Program-made: the position numbers and the translations under genes
Source of the DNA: Lachnospiraceae bacterium UBA5895
GTDB lineage: Bacteria; Bacillota; Clostridia; Lachnospirales; Lachnospiraceae
NCBI GenBank assembly: GCA_002431915.1
Contig: DJEP01000031.1
Location: 1 to 22,643, forward strand
DNA: 22,643 nucleotides
Reading direction: 5' to 3'
The notes under the pieces: model-generated
The model's input: the letters and a program-made list of their open reading frames with translations, nothing else
Databases searched by the model: none
Told to the model about the DNA's origin: nothing
Shown here: positions 15,897-22,643 of the stretch, piece after piece
How positions within the stretch are numbered: position 1 is the stretch's first letter
Layout: the number at the start of each line of letters is the position of its first letter

Positions 15897-15912
15897 AAAT
15901 TATTTTTCACAC
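15891..15912. promoter_or_regulatory. Perfect 9-bp inverted repeat at the end of cbiG
   Basis: GTGTGAAAA and TTTTCACAC face each other across a TTAT spacer; the left arm includes the cbiG stop codon. No T-run follows, so it is not a typical intrinsic terminator. It could be an operator for a dimeric regulator, a small mRNA hairpin protecting the 3' end, or chance. It is the most regular palindrome I noticed within the cobalamin genes. Confidence 0.45.
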
Positions 15913-16024
15913 ACAACGGAATTCCCGTGTTGCGTATTGAAAACAAGTACAGGGGAGCTTATAGGTCATGGAAGAATGAGAGGATTCGGATGTGGCTTGC
16001 AAATGACGGAAAGAGGCAGATGGA
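15897..16024 (+). other. Intergenic gap between cbiG and cbiH
   Basis: This 128-base gap holds most of the inverted repeat above, a weak promoter-like pair (TTGAAA near 15938 and TATAGG about 17 bases later), and the cbiH ribosome binding site AGAGG (16012-16016). No gene of supportable length is seen. Confidence 0.4.
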
Positions 16025-16756
16025 ATGAGTAACAGAATCTATATCATAGGAATGGGACCCGGCAGGGAAGAGATGATGACCGTGGAAGCCATCGCGGCAC
16101 TGGAACGTGCGGATGTGATCGTGGGCTATACCGTATATATCAAATTGCTGGGAGAGCGGTTTGCCGGGAAAAAACTGCTGACCACTCCCATGCGGCAGGA
16201 GACGGAACGCTGTGAGCTATGCTTCAAAGAATCGGAAGCAGGGAAGCAGGTGGCACTGATCTGCAGCGGTGACGCCGGTATCTACGGTCTGGCATCGTTG
16301 ATGTACGAGTTGGGAGCAAAGCATCCGGAGACGGAACTGATCGTGATCCCCGGCATCACGGCGGCCAGCAGCGGTGCGGCAGTACTGGGGGCACCCTTAA
16401 ACCACGATTTCTGCGTCATCAGTTTAAGCGACCTGCTGACTCCCTGGGAGAAGATCGAGAAGAGACTGCGGGCGGCGGCAGCGGGAGATTTTGCCATGGC
16501 AATTTACAATCCTTCCAGTCACAGACGAAAAGATTATCTGCAAAAAGCCTGTGATATTTTACTGGAAACCGTAGAAGGGGAGCGCCCCTGCGGCTATGTG
16601 GAGAATATCGGCAGAGAAGGTACCCGGGCGGTGACCTGCACACTGCGGGAATTAAGGGACCGAACGGTCAATATGTTCACCACCGTATTTATCGGCAATT
16701 CGGAGACAGAGATTCTGGGGGACAAGCTGATCACCAGAAGAGGCTATCAGACTTAA
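16025..16756 (+). CDS. cbiH: Cobalt-precorrin-3 C17-methyltransferase
   Basis: A 243-residue tetrapyrrole methylase of the CbiH/CobJ type, which methylates C17 and drives ring contraction. Seen: IYIIGMGPGREEMMT (GMGPG, 9-13), VIVGYTVYIKLL (typical of CbiH), CSGDAGIYGLASLMYE (80-95), IPGITAASSGAAVLGAPLNHDFCVISLSDLLTPW (a CbiH signature), AIYNPSSHRRKDYL, and FTTVFIGNSET at the end. Length matches the family. AGAGG sits 8 bases before the ATG. It follows a 128-base gap and is 18 bases ahead of the CbiJ-CbiE-CbiT fusion. No extra C-terminal iron-sulphur or reductase domain is present. Confidence 0.97.
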   Translation: MSNRIYIIGMGPGREEMMTVEAIAALERADVIVGYTVYIKLLGERFAGKKLLTTPMRQETERCELCFKESEAGKQVALICSGDAGIYGLASLMYELGAKHPETELIVIPGITAASSGAAVLGAPLNHDFCVISLSDLLTPWEKIEKRLRAAAAGDFAMAIYNPSSHRRKDYLQKACDILLETVEGERPCGYVENIGREGTRAVTCTLRELRDRTVNMFTTVFIGNSETEILGDKLITRRGYQT

Positions 16757-16774
16757 AAAGGGAGAGAAGGCAGA

Positions 16775-19024
16775 GTGAAAAAGATCGTAATTTTTGCGGG
16801 TACCACAGAAGGACGGCGGCTGTCGGAGATCCTGGCGGATGCCGGGATTGCGCATACGGTATGCGTGGCAACGGAATACGGTGAGATCGTGATGCGGGAA
16901 CAGACAGAAAGCACGGAAGCGGTGCAGACAGGCGGACAGCCACTGGTAAACCTTCATCGCGGCAGAATGGACCGGGAGCAGATGGAAGAATTTCTGCGTA
17001 ACGAAGGTTATGAGATCGTAGTGGATGCCACCCACCCTTATGCCCGGGTCGTTACAGAGAATATAAGGAGCGCTGTGGACGCATTGAAAGTTATGAAAAA
17101 AGAAGCACAGTTTCCTATTTACCTGCGTCTGGAACGGGAAATTTCGGAGACACCGGAAGCAGAGAATAATGCCGTAAGTATCCGGTATTTTGAAAGCAAT
17201 GCTGACTGTGCCAAAGCGCTGGAGAATACGGAGGGCAATATTCTACTGACCACAGGGAGCAAGGAACTGGCAACGTATTGTGCTTCCGGCAGATTGCATG
17301 ACCGCCTGTATGTGAGGATCCTTCCGGGCAGAGAGAGTCTTGAACTGTGCATGGAACAGGGAATCAAAGGCAGACAGATCCTGGCATTGCAGGGACCTTT
17401 TTCCGCAGAGATGAACGCCGCTATTCTGAAGCAATACGATATCCGCCACATGGTCACGAAAAACAGCGGACGCACCGGAGGGTATCAGGAAAAACTGGAA
17501 GCCGCGAAAATGCTGGGAATTCCGGTGTATGTGATAGAGCCTGCGCAGAAGACTCCGGATGCCACCGGGAATATACTGGGGACAGACACGTATTCCTTTG
17601 CGTGGATCTGTGGAAAACTGGAACAGTTCTGTGATTGTAAGCTTTCCGGGCAGGGAAGTATGGAGATCTGCCTTGCCGGAATCGGTATGGGCAGCAGAGA
17701 CACACAGACACAAGAAGTACAGCATGCAATCGAAACTGCGGATATCCTGCTGGGGGCGGAGCGCATGATTGAAAGATATTCTGCCAAAATAGAAAAAAGA
17801 CCCTATTACATGACGGCTCAGATTCTGCCGTATCTGGAACAATTACAGAAAAGTGGAATTACGGCACAGCAGGAAAAACTTCGGGTAACGGTTCTGTTTT
17901 CCGGGGATACCGGATTTTACAGCGGATGCAGGAACCTGTATATGGCATTGCAGGAGGCAATTACTGCAGGACGGCTGAATGCCAAAGTGCGGATCCTGCC
18001 GGGAATTTCATCGGTGGTTTCCCTGGCGGCCCGGGTGGGAGAAAACTATGAGGATGCTGCCATTTTAAGCATGCACGGCAAGAAACTGAACCATCTTTCG
18101 GCAACGGTGGAGAGTCATGGGAAGGTATTTCTGCTGACTTCGGGAAGTGAGGACATCCGAAAGATCGGACGGATGTTGACGGAAGCGGGACTGACGGACT
18201 GTGAAGTGATCGTAGGATATCAGATGTCCTATCCGGAGGAAAATATACGTATTCTGACACCGGAGCAGTGTGAGGAGATTACGGAGGAAGGTCTGTATAC
18301 CTGTCTGATCCGCAATCCCCATCCACAGCCGGGACACCTGACCCATGGAAGAGCGGATTCCTGTTTTCTGCGGGATACTTCCGGAACGGAGGGAAAACTT
18401 CGCAGAACACCCATGACGAAAGAAGAAGTCAGGGAGGTCAGTATCTGTAAACTGCACCTGACGAAAGGCGCGGTGGTCTATGATATCGGCAGCGGCACCG
18501 GATCCGTCGCCATAGAAATCGCCGGATTATCGGGACAGGTGCAGGTCTATGCCATTGAGAAAAAGCCGGAGGCGGTGGAACTGCTTCGGAAAAACAGAGA
18601 GCATTTTCACATGGATAATATGCAGATCATTGAAGCAGCGGCACCGGAAGGACTGGAAGAACTGCCCGTGCCCACCCATGCTTTTATCGGCGGAAGCGGC
18701 GGTAGATTAATGGATATTTTACAGGTCTTGTATCGGAAGAATCCACATATACGCATCGTGATCAATGCCATCAGCATGGAGACTATTGCGGAACTTAAGG
18801 AAGTACTGGAAGCGTTTCCTGCGGAGGACGAAGAGATCTTGCAGATGCAGGTAAACCGCGTGAAGAAGCTGGGAAGCTATCATCTGCCCCAGGCGGAGAA
18901 TCCGGTGTGGATCTGCTCGTTTACGTTCCGGGAGAGAGGGACAGATCCTGTGGATCATGCGGAGAAAGCCGGACAGACCGAAAGAGAGACCGGAAGCGGG
19001 GAGAATGGAGAAGTACGGAGATGA
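16775..19024 (+). CDS. CbiJ-CbiE-CbiT triple fusion (reductase plus C5/C15 methyltransferase-decarboxylase)
   Basis: A 749-residue protein joining three consecutive-pathway functions. Residues 1 to about 256 are CbiJ/CobK, the NADH-dependent cobalt-precorrin-6A reductase: FAGTTEGRRLSE (7-18), VVDATHPYARVVTENI (82-97), LLTTGSKEL and QGPFSAEMNAA. Residues about 296-514 are CbiE, the C5 methylase: LAGIGMGS (300-307), ADILLGAERM, FSGDTGFYSG (375-384) and LPGISSV. Residues about 527-720 are CbiT, the C15 methylase and C12 side-chain decarboxylase: VVYDIGSGTGSVAIEIA (567-583), IEKKPEA, FIGGSGG (637-643) and NAISMET. CbiE-CbiT fusions (CobL-like) are well known; adding CbiJ at the front is less usual. 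The GTG start follows GGGAGAGAAGG. The TGA stop overlaps the cbiA ATG (ATGA). Confidence 0.94.
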   Translation: MKKIVIFAGTTEGRRLSEILADAGIAHTVCVATEYGEIVMREQTESTEAVQTGGQPLVNLHRGRMDREQMEEFLRNEGYEIVVDATHPYARVVTENIRSAVDALKVMKKEAQFPIYLRLEREISETPEAENNAVSIRYFESNADCAKALENTEGNILLTTGSKELATYCASGRLHDRLYVRILPGRESLELCMEQGIKGRQILALQGPFSAEMNAAILKQYDIRHMVTKNSGRTGGYQEKLEAAKMLGIPVYVIEPAQKTPDATGNILGTDTYSFAWICGKLEQFCDCKLSGQGSMEICLAGIGMGSRDTQTQEVQHAIETADILLGAERMIERYSAKIEKRPYYMTAQILPYLEQLQKSGITAQQEKLRVTVLFSGDTGFYSGCRNLYMALQEAITAGRLNAKVRILPGISSVVSLAARVGENYEDAAILSMHGKKLNHLSATVESHGKVFLLTSGSEDIRKIGRMLTEAGLTDCEVIVGYQMSYPEENIRILTPEQCEEITEEGLYTCLIRNPHPQPGHLTHGRADSCFLRDTSGTEGKLRRTPMTKEEVREVSICKLHLTKGAVVYDIGSGTGSVAIEIAGLSGQVQVYAIEKKPEAVELLRKNREHFHMDNMQIIEAAAPEGLEELPVPTHAFIGGSGGRLMDILQVLYRKNPHIRIVINAISMETIAELKEVLEAFPAEDEEILQMQVNRVKKLGSYHLPQAENPVWICSFTFRERGTDPVDHAEKAGQTERETGSGENGEVRR

Positions 19025-20466
19025 CCGGAGCACAGAAAAAGAAGATACGCCGCATCATGATCGCCGCACCGAAGAGCGGCAGCGGCAAGACTACGATTAC
19101 CTGCGGTCTGTTGCAGATATTTAAGGAGAACGGGGAAGATATTTCTTCCTGTAAATGTGGTCCGGATTATATTGATCCCATGTTCCACAGACAGGTGCTG
19201 GGTATCCCCGCCAGGAATTTGGACACTTTTTTTACCGGAGAAGAGGGCACTTGCAAACTGTTTTTGAGAGACCGCAGGGAAGGCGGGCTTGTGGTAATGG
19301 AAGGCGTCATGGGACTGTATGACGGGCTGGGAGGCATCCGGGAGGAAGGCTCCTCCTACCATCTGGCAAAGGTGACGCAGACCCCTGTTATACTGGTGGT
19401 GGATGCGAAAGGCATGGGAAGATCGGTGATCCCTCTGATCGCCGGATTCCTGTCCTATGATGAGATGCACTTGATCCGCGGTGTGATCTTCAACCGGATG
19501 TCCGAGGCTTATTACCGGATTCTGAAACCACTGGCGGAACAGGAGCTGGGCATCACAGTGCTGGGATATTTTCCGGAGAATAAAAAGTTACAGATTGCCG
19601 GCAGACATCTGGGACTCTGTATGCCGGGAGAACTGGAGGATCTACAGGGACAGATCCGCATGACAGCAGAAAAATTGCGGGAGACTGTAGATATTTCGAA
19701 GCTGTTGCAGATCGCAGAAGAGACAGAAATCATAGAGGATGAGACGACAGAGGAGGGGGTCTCTCCGAAAAAGGAATGCGGTGAAGCAGCGGCAAAAGAA
19801 TCCCGGGTCACTGAAAATGACGGGGCAATACGTCCGAGGATAGCCGTGACCCGGGACGAAGCCTTTTGCTTTTATTATGAAGAGAATCTGAGCCTGTTGG
19901 AGCAGGCCGGAGCGGAACTGGTGTATTTCTCTCCGCTGCATGACAGAGCATTGCCGGAAAATATTCATGGGCTGTTACTGGGCGGAGGATATCCGGAGCT
20001 GTATGCCGGACAGCTGAGCGAAAATACGGAAATGCGGACAGCCATTTTAGCAGCGGTACGGAGCGGACTTCCCACGGTGGCGGAATGCGGCGGCTTTATG
20101 TATCTGCACACTTTTCTGGAGGACCAGGAAGGGAAATCTTATCCTATGGCAGGTGTGCTGCCGGGGAAATGCTTCTACACCGGCCGGCTGGTGCGCTTCG
20201 GCTACATCGAACTGGAGGAAAACGGCGGATATTTCCTGCCTGCAGGCAGCAGAATCCGAGGGCATGAATTCCACTACTTTGACAGTGAGGATAACGGTGT
20301 GGACTGCACCGCATACAAACCCACCACCGGCCGTAGCTACCCCTGCGTGCATGCCGGAGAGAATCACTGGTATGGCTTCCCACACCTCTACTATCCCTCC
20401 TGCCCGGCGTTCGCGGAACGGTTCGCGGAGATGACGAAAAAATTCTTGCATAATCGACAAGCCTAA
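19021..20466 (+). CDS. cbiA: Cobyrinic acid a,c-diamide synthase
   Basis: A 481-residue CbiA that amidates the a and c acetate side chains of cobyrinic acid with glutamine and ATP. The N-terminal ATPase domain has the P-loop PKSGSGKT (17-24), SCKCGPDYIDPMFH and VMEGVMGLYDG, all family hallmarks. The C-terminal glutamine amidotransferase domain has GLLLGGGYPELYA and the nucleophile in VAECGGFMYL (Cys356), then RGHEFHYFDSE. Between them lies an acidic, low-complexity linker at about residues 235-275. The frame is open upstream inside the previous gene, but the ATG at 19021 overlaps the preceding stop (ATGA) and has GGAGAAG at 7-base spacing. It is the last cobalamin gene in the window. A near-consensus promoter lies over its last bases. 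Confidence 0.97.
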   Translation: MTGAQKKKIRRIMIAAPKSGSGKTTITCGLLQIFKENGEDISSCKCGPDYIDPMFHRQVLGIPARNLDTFFTGEEGTCKLFLRDRREGGLVVMEGVMGLYDGLGGIREEGSSYHLAKVTQTPVILVVDAKGMGRSVIPLIAGFLSYDEMHLIRGVIFNRMSEAYYRILKPLAEQELGITVLGYFPENKKLQIAGRHLGLCMPGELEDLQGQIRMTAEKLRETVDISKLLQIAEETEIIEDETTEEGVSPKKECGEAAAKESRVTENDGAIRPRIAVTRDEAFCFYYEENLSLLEQAGAELVYFSPLHDRALPENIHGLLLGGGYPELYAGQLSENTEMRTAILAAVRSGLPTVAECGGFMYLHTFLEDQEGKSYPMAGVLPGKCFYTGRLVRFGYIELEENGGYFLPAGSRIRGHEFHYFDSEDNGVDCTAYKPTTGRSYPCVHAGENHWYGFPHLYYPSCPAFAERFAEMTKKFLHNRQA

Positions 20467-20482
20467 GATATACTTGTATAAT
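20454..20482 (+). promoter_or_regulatory. Candidate sigma-A promoter at the end of cbiA
   Basis: TCGACA (20454-20459), a 17-base spacer, then TATAAT (20477-20482): 11 of 12 bases match the housekeeping consensus at ideal spacing. The predicted start, about 20489, falls just after the cbiA stop and would give a leader of about 165 bases ahead of the histidine kinase gene. A weaker overlapping pair (TTGCAT, 17 bases, TATACT at 20469-20474) is also present. Confidence 0.6.
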
Positions 20483-20510
20483 TCTCCTGTCACAGCAGCG
20501 GAAGGAGAAT
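20481..20510 (+). repeat. 8-bp inverted repeat after cbiA
   Basis: ATTCTCCT (20481-20488) and AGGAGAAT (20503-20510) are perfect inverted copies separated by 14 bases. As RNA it could form a stem with a large loop that ends the cobalamin transcript, but no clear T-run follows (GTGCTCTTCATTT). The right arm includes an AAGGAG ribosome-binding-like sequence, so the stem could also hide it. The left arm overlaps the promoter -10 box. Confidence 0.4.
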
Positions 20511-20690
20511 GTGCTCTTCATTTGTACGTTTGATCCATTTGAAAAAGGATTTGCAAAGATATTGGGAATGCATGAGAATCATCTGGTGGAAAAGATGCGA
20601 TCTCTATGCTATACTTTGGTGTGGTATAGAGATTTTTTGAGTGGAGAAAATCAATGTTTAATCGACAGTCATTACATATTGCTCTGTTAA
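20511..20690 (+). CDS. Possible small ORF upstream of and overlapping the kinase gene
   Basis: A 59-codon open frame from GTG (20511) to TAA (20688-20690). It is preceded by AAGGAG (20502-20507) with short 3-base spacing and lies about 22 bases downstream of the start predicted for the near-consensus promoter. The translation begins VLFICTFDPFEKGF and contains LGMHENHLVEKMRSL; it has four cysteines and no motif I recognise. It overlaps the first 37 bases of the histidine kinase gene in another frame, and the second candidate promoter lies inside it. It may be a leader ORF, a real small protein or chance; I rate chance as more likely. Confidence 0.25.
   Translation: MLFICTFDPFEKGFAKILGMHENHLVEKMRSLCYTLVWYRDFLSGENQCLIDSHYILLC
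20587..20633 (+). promoter_or_regulatory. Candidate extended -10 promoter with flanking inverted repeat
   Basis: TGGAAA (20587-20592), a 17-base spacer and TATACT (20610-20615) preceded by TG-C, giving an extended -10 box. The start would be near 20622, about 30 bases before the kinase ATG. ATCTCTAT (20600-20607) and ATAGAGAT (20626-20633) are perfect inverted copies on either side of the -10 box, as expected for an operator. The right arm is followed by TTTTT, so a weak A/T-rich terminator or attenuator is an alternative reading. Confidence 0.5.
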
Positions 20691-21967
20691 TGTGGGGATG
20701 TGTTTTTTGCCTGATTGCAGCCCTTTGTATGTTGATGAGCAGAAATTTTAATAAGGAGAAACGAAAATGGCTGCTGCTGATGCAGTTGTCCTGCGCAATT
20801 TTGTTAGGCAGCGATGCTGTTGCCTGGGCATTTCGCGGCTACCCCGGAAATGTGGGATTCTGGGTCGTGAAAATCAGTAATTTTCTGGTCTTTCTATACA
20901 GTGATATCGTGCTTATGATGTACCATGGGTATGTCTGTTGTTATTTGTTTGAAAAACATCCGGAACAGAAAAACAGGATCCGGATCAATGCGGTTTATGT
21001 GTTGTGCTTGTTGGGAATGTTATTGGTAATTGTATCACAGTTTACAGATCTGTATTATACGATTGATGCACAGAACTTGTATCACAGGAATCAGGCCTAT
21101 ATTATTTCCATGATCATTCCGGTGTGTGGCATGCTGCTGGATCTGGGATTACTGATACGTTATCGAAAAAATGTCAGCCGGGAAATGCTGGTGTCGATGG
21201 CCTCTTATGAAGTATTGCTGCTGGTTGCGGTAATTGCGCAGTTATTTTACTACGGAGTGTCATTGATCAATATTGCGATCTGTATTTCCATGATCCTGAT
21301 TTTCGTATCCGCTATGGTAGAGCAGAACAAAGAACTGGCCAGCAGGCAGGAAGAAGCGGCGAATCTCAGGGTAGAACTCATGCTGTCCCAGATAAAACCC
21401 CATTTTATCTACAATGCCCTGACCGTGATCCAGCGTCTGTGCGTGAAGGATCCGAAACTGGCACAGGAGACGGTGGCAGAATTTGCTACTTACCTGCGAG
21501 GAAATCTGGAATCTCTGGATCGGAAGACACCGGTTTATTTTGAAAAAGAACTGGAGCACGTTCAGTGCTACCTGGCTATCGAGAAAAAAAGATTCGGAGA
21601 CCGGGTAAATGTGGTCTATGATATTCAGGATGAAGATTTTGTGATTCCAGCACTGACACTACAGCCACTGGTGGAGAATGCCATAAAGCACGGTATCTGC
21701 AAAAAAGAAGAGGGTGGAACGGTATGGATTTCCACCGAACGGAAAAAGGATGTAGTATATGTCGTTGTGAAGGATGACGGTGTGGGTTTTCAAAAAAGTC
21801 AGGCAGACGGCAACGAACATGTGGGGATGCGGAATGTAGAAAGCAGACTGCATAGTATGTGCGGAGGTACGCTGGAGATAGAAAGCATACCGGGAAAAGG
21901 AACTATGGCTATGATTACTTTGCCGCAGAAAAAGTGGTCGGAACGTAAAGTGCAGGAGAGAGTATGA
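20654..21967 (+). CDS. Sensor histidine kinase, LytS/His_kinase type, 7TM
   Basis: A 437-residue membrane sensor kinase. The first ~223 residues hold about seven hydrophobic segments (roughly 8-29, 39-60, 69-97, 112-132, 147-168, 182-200, 203-223) with short loops, so the signal may be membrane-embedded or a small molecule; no PAS, HAMP or large extracellular domain is seen. A short coiled-coil-like stretch (224-245) leads to the His_kinase H-box QIKPHFIYNAL (phospho-acceptor His250), then the N-box LQPLVENAIKHG (336-347), DDGVGF (374-379) and GMRNVESRL (391-399). Ligand unknown. GTGGAG lies 8 bases before the ATG. The stop overlaps the response regulator start (ATGA), so they form one pair. 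Nothing in the sequence ties it to cobalamin beyond adjacency. Confidence 0.94.
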   Translation: MFNRQSLHIALLMWGCVFCLIAALCMLMSRNFNKEKRKWLLLMQLSCAILLGSDAVAWAFRGYPGNVGFWVVKISNFLVFLYSDIVLMMYHGYVCCYLFEKHPEQKNRIRINAVYVLCLLGMLLVIVSQFTDLYYTIDAQNLYHRNQAYIISMIIPVCGMLLDLGLLIRYRKNVSREMLVSMASYEVLLLVAVIAQLFYYGVSLINIAICISMILIFVSAMVEQNKELASRQEEAANLRVELMLSQIKPHFIYNALTVIQRLCVKDPKLAQETVAEFATYLRGNLESLDRKTPVYFEKELEHVQCYLAIEKKRFGDRVNVVYDIQDEDFVIPALTLQPLVENAIKHGICKKEEGGTVWISTERKKDVVYVVVKDDGVGFQKSQADGNEHVGMRNVESRLHSMCGGTLEIESIPGKGTMAMITLPQKKWSERKVQERV

Positions 21968-22643
21968 GAATATTGGCAGCAGACGATGAACCTTTGGCGC
22001 TGGAAGAACTGGTAAGTGCTATAAAAAAAGCAAAGAAGGATGCACAGGTGGTGGCTTTTGGCAGTCCGGGAAAGCTGCTGGATTACGCGAAGGATCATCC
22101 GGTAGATGTAGCCTTTCTGGATATTGAGATGGGAAGCATGTCCGGGGTAGAGGTAGCAAAGCAGCTGAAGACGCAATATCCGAAAGTAAACATCGTATTC
22201 GTTACAGGATATGATCAATATATGCATACGGCGATTCATCTGCGTGCCAGTGGATATTTGCTGAAGCCGGTGCAGACGGAGGAAGTCAGAGAGGAACTGG
22301 AGAATCTGCGGAATCCCATTCTCCCGGAGAAGAAAAATATGCTGACTGCCAGATGCTTTGGAACCTTTGATGCCTTTGTAGAAGGGGAAAGCCTGAACTT
22401 TGAGAGGAAAAAGACCAAGGAGCTTCTGGCTTATCTGATTGACAGGAGAGGAAGCAGTGTGACAAGTGGGGAACTGAGAGCAGTTCTCTGGGGAGATGCT
22501 GAGACAGATGCCAATACCATGACCTATTTATCAAAAGCAAAAAAGGATCTGATAAATACCTTGAAGCAGGTCGGAGTGGAGGACTGCCTGAAAATATCCT
22601 GGGGAAAATACTCTATAATACCGGAGAAAATATCCTGTGACTA
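21964..22643 (+). CDS. Response regulator with SARP/OmpR-like winged helix, 3' end cut by window
   Basis: The reading frame runs open to the window edge (226 codons). The receiver domain at residues 1-118 has the acidic pair D7-D8, phospho-acceptor D53 (AFLDIEM), T81 (FVTGYD) and K101 (YLLKPV). The C-terminal part (about 124-226) reads LTARCFGTFDAFVEG, then KKTKELLAYLIDRRG and ELRAVLWGD, the pattern of a winged-helix transcriptional activator domain of the SARP/Trans_reg_C group common in clostridial regulators; it is not a LytTR domain, although its partner kinase is LytS-like. The ATG overlaps the kinase stop by 4 bases (ATGA). The remaining length is probably short, since such regulators are often 230-250 residues or carry a longer BTAD domain; the window does not tell which. 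Targets are unknown. Confidence 0.92.
   Translation, partial: MRILAADDEPLALEELVSAIKKAKKDAQVVAFGSPGKLLDYAKDHPVDVAFLDIEMGSMSGVEVAKQLKTQYPKVNIVFVTGYDQYMHTAIHLRASGYLLKPVQTEEVREELENLRNPILPEKKNMLTARCFGTFDAFVEGESLNFERKKTKELLAYLIDRRGSSVTSGELRAVLWGDAETDANTMTYLSKAKKDLINTLKQVGVEDCLKISWGKYSIIPEKISCD

Noticed and set aside
1..22643. CRISPR arrays, insertion sequences, tRNA or rRNA genes
   Set aside because: No regularly spaced repeats, transposase-like proteins, terminal inverted repeats or structural RNA sequences were seen on either strand.

Overview
The window is almost entirely one co-directional (+ strand) locus for anaerobic (early cobalt insertion) cobalamin biosynthesis, followed by the start of a separate two-component system. 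Moderate GC by eye, GTG/TTG/ATG starts with AGGAG-type ribosome binding sites, a CbiK-type chelatase, CbiD/CbiG enzymes, and a LytS-like kinase with a SARP-like response regulator all point to an anaerobic Firmicute, most likely a Clostridia/Lachnospiraceae gut-type bacterium. No rRNA, tRNA or species marker is present, so the taxon is an inference.

Layout. 1-264: the C-terminal end of cobaltochelatase CbiK. 296-4668: an uptake module made of a lipoprotein with two NEAT-like domains, a BtuF-like binding lipoprotein, a BtuC-like permease and a BtuD-like ATPase with an unusual C-terminal extension. 4746-11995: late steps, with cbiP (amidation), cobT, cobU, cobS, a short second CobU-like protein, cobC, cbiB and cobD (nucleotide loop and aminopropanol arm). 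12020-20466: corrin ring steps, with cbiC, cbiD, cbiF, cbiG, cbiH, a CbiJ-CbiE-CbiT triple fusion and cbiA. 20454-22643: two candidate promoters, a possible small ORF, a 7TM LytS-type histidine kinase and its response regulator, which runs off the window.

Together the genes cover cobalt insertion and nearly every corrin ring step from CbiH to CbiA, then CbiP, side-chain attachment (CobD + CbiB), activation (CobU) and lower ligand assembly (CobT, CobS, CobC). Not seen here are CbiL (precorrin-2 C20 methylation), the uroporphyrinogen methyltransferase, a corrinoid adenosyltransferase, and any lower-ligand (bza) synthesis genes; these may lie upstream or elsewhere. Most cobalamin genes overlap or are separated by fewer than about 70 bases. 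Only three internal gaps exceed 90 bases (7828-7923, 10757-10915, 15897-16024). No cobalamin riboswitch is visible in the window; the expected leader would be upstream of cbiK.

The least ordinary items are: the two CobU-like proteins flanking CobS that have lost different motifs; the CbiJET triple fusion; the ABC ATPase with an uncharacterised ~110-residue tail and no Q-loop glutamine; the duplicated NEAT-like lipoprotein; a perfect operator-like palindrome at the end of cbiG; and a near-consensus promoter inside the end of cbiA followed by a possible 59-residue ORF.
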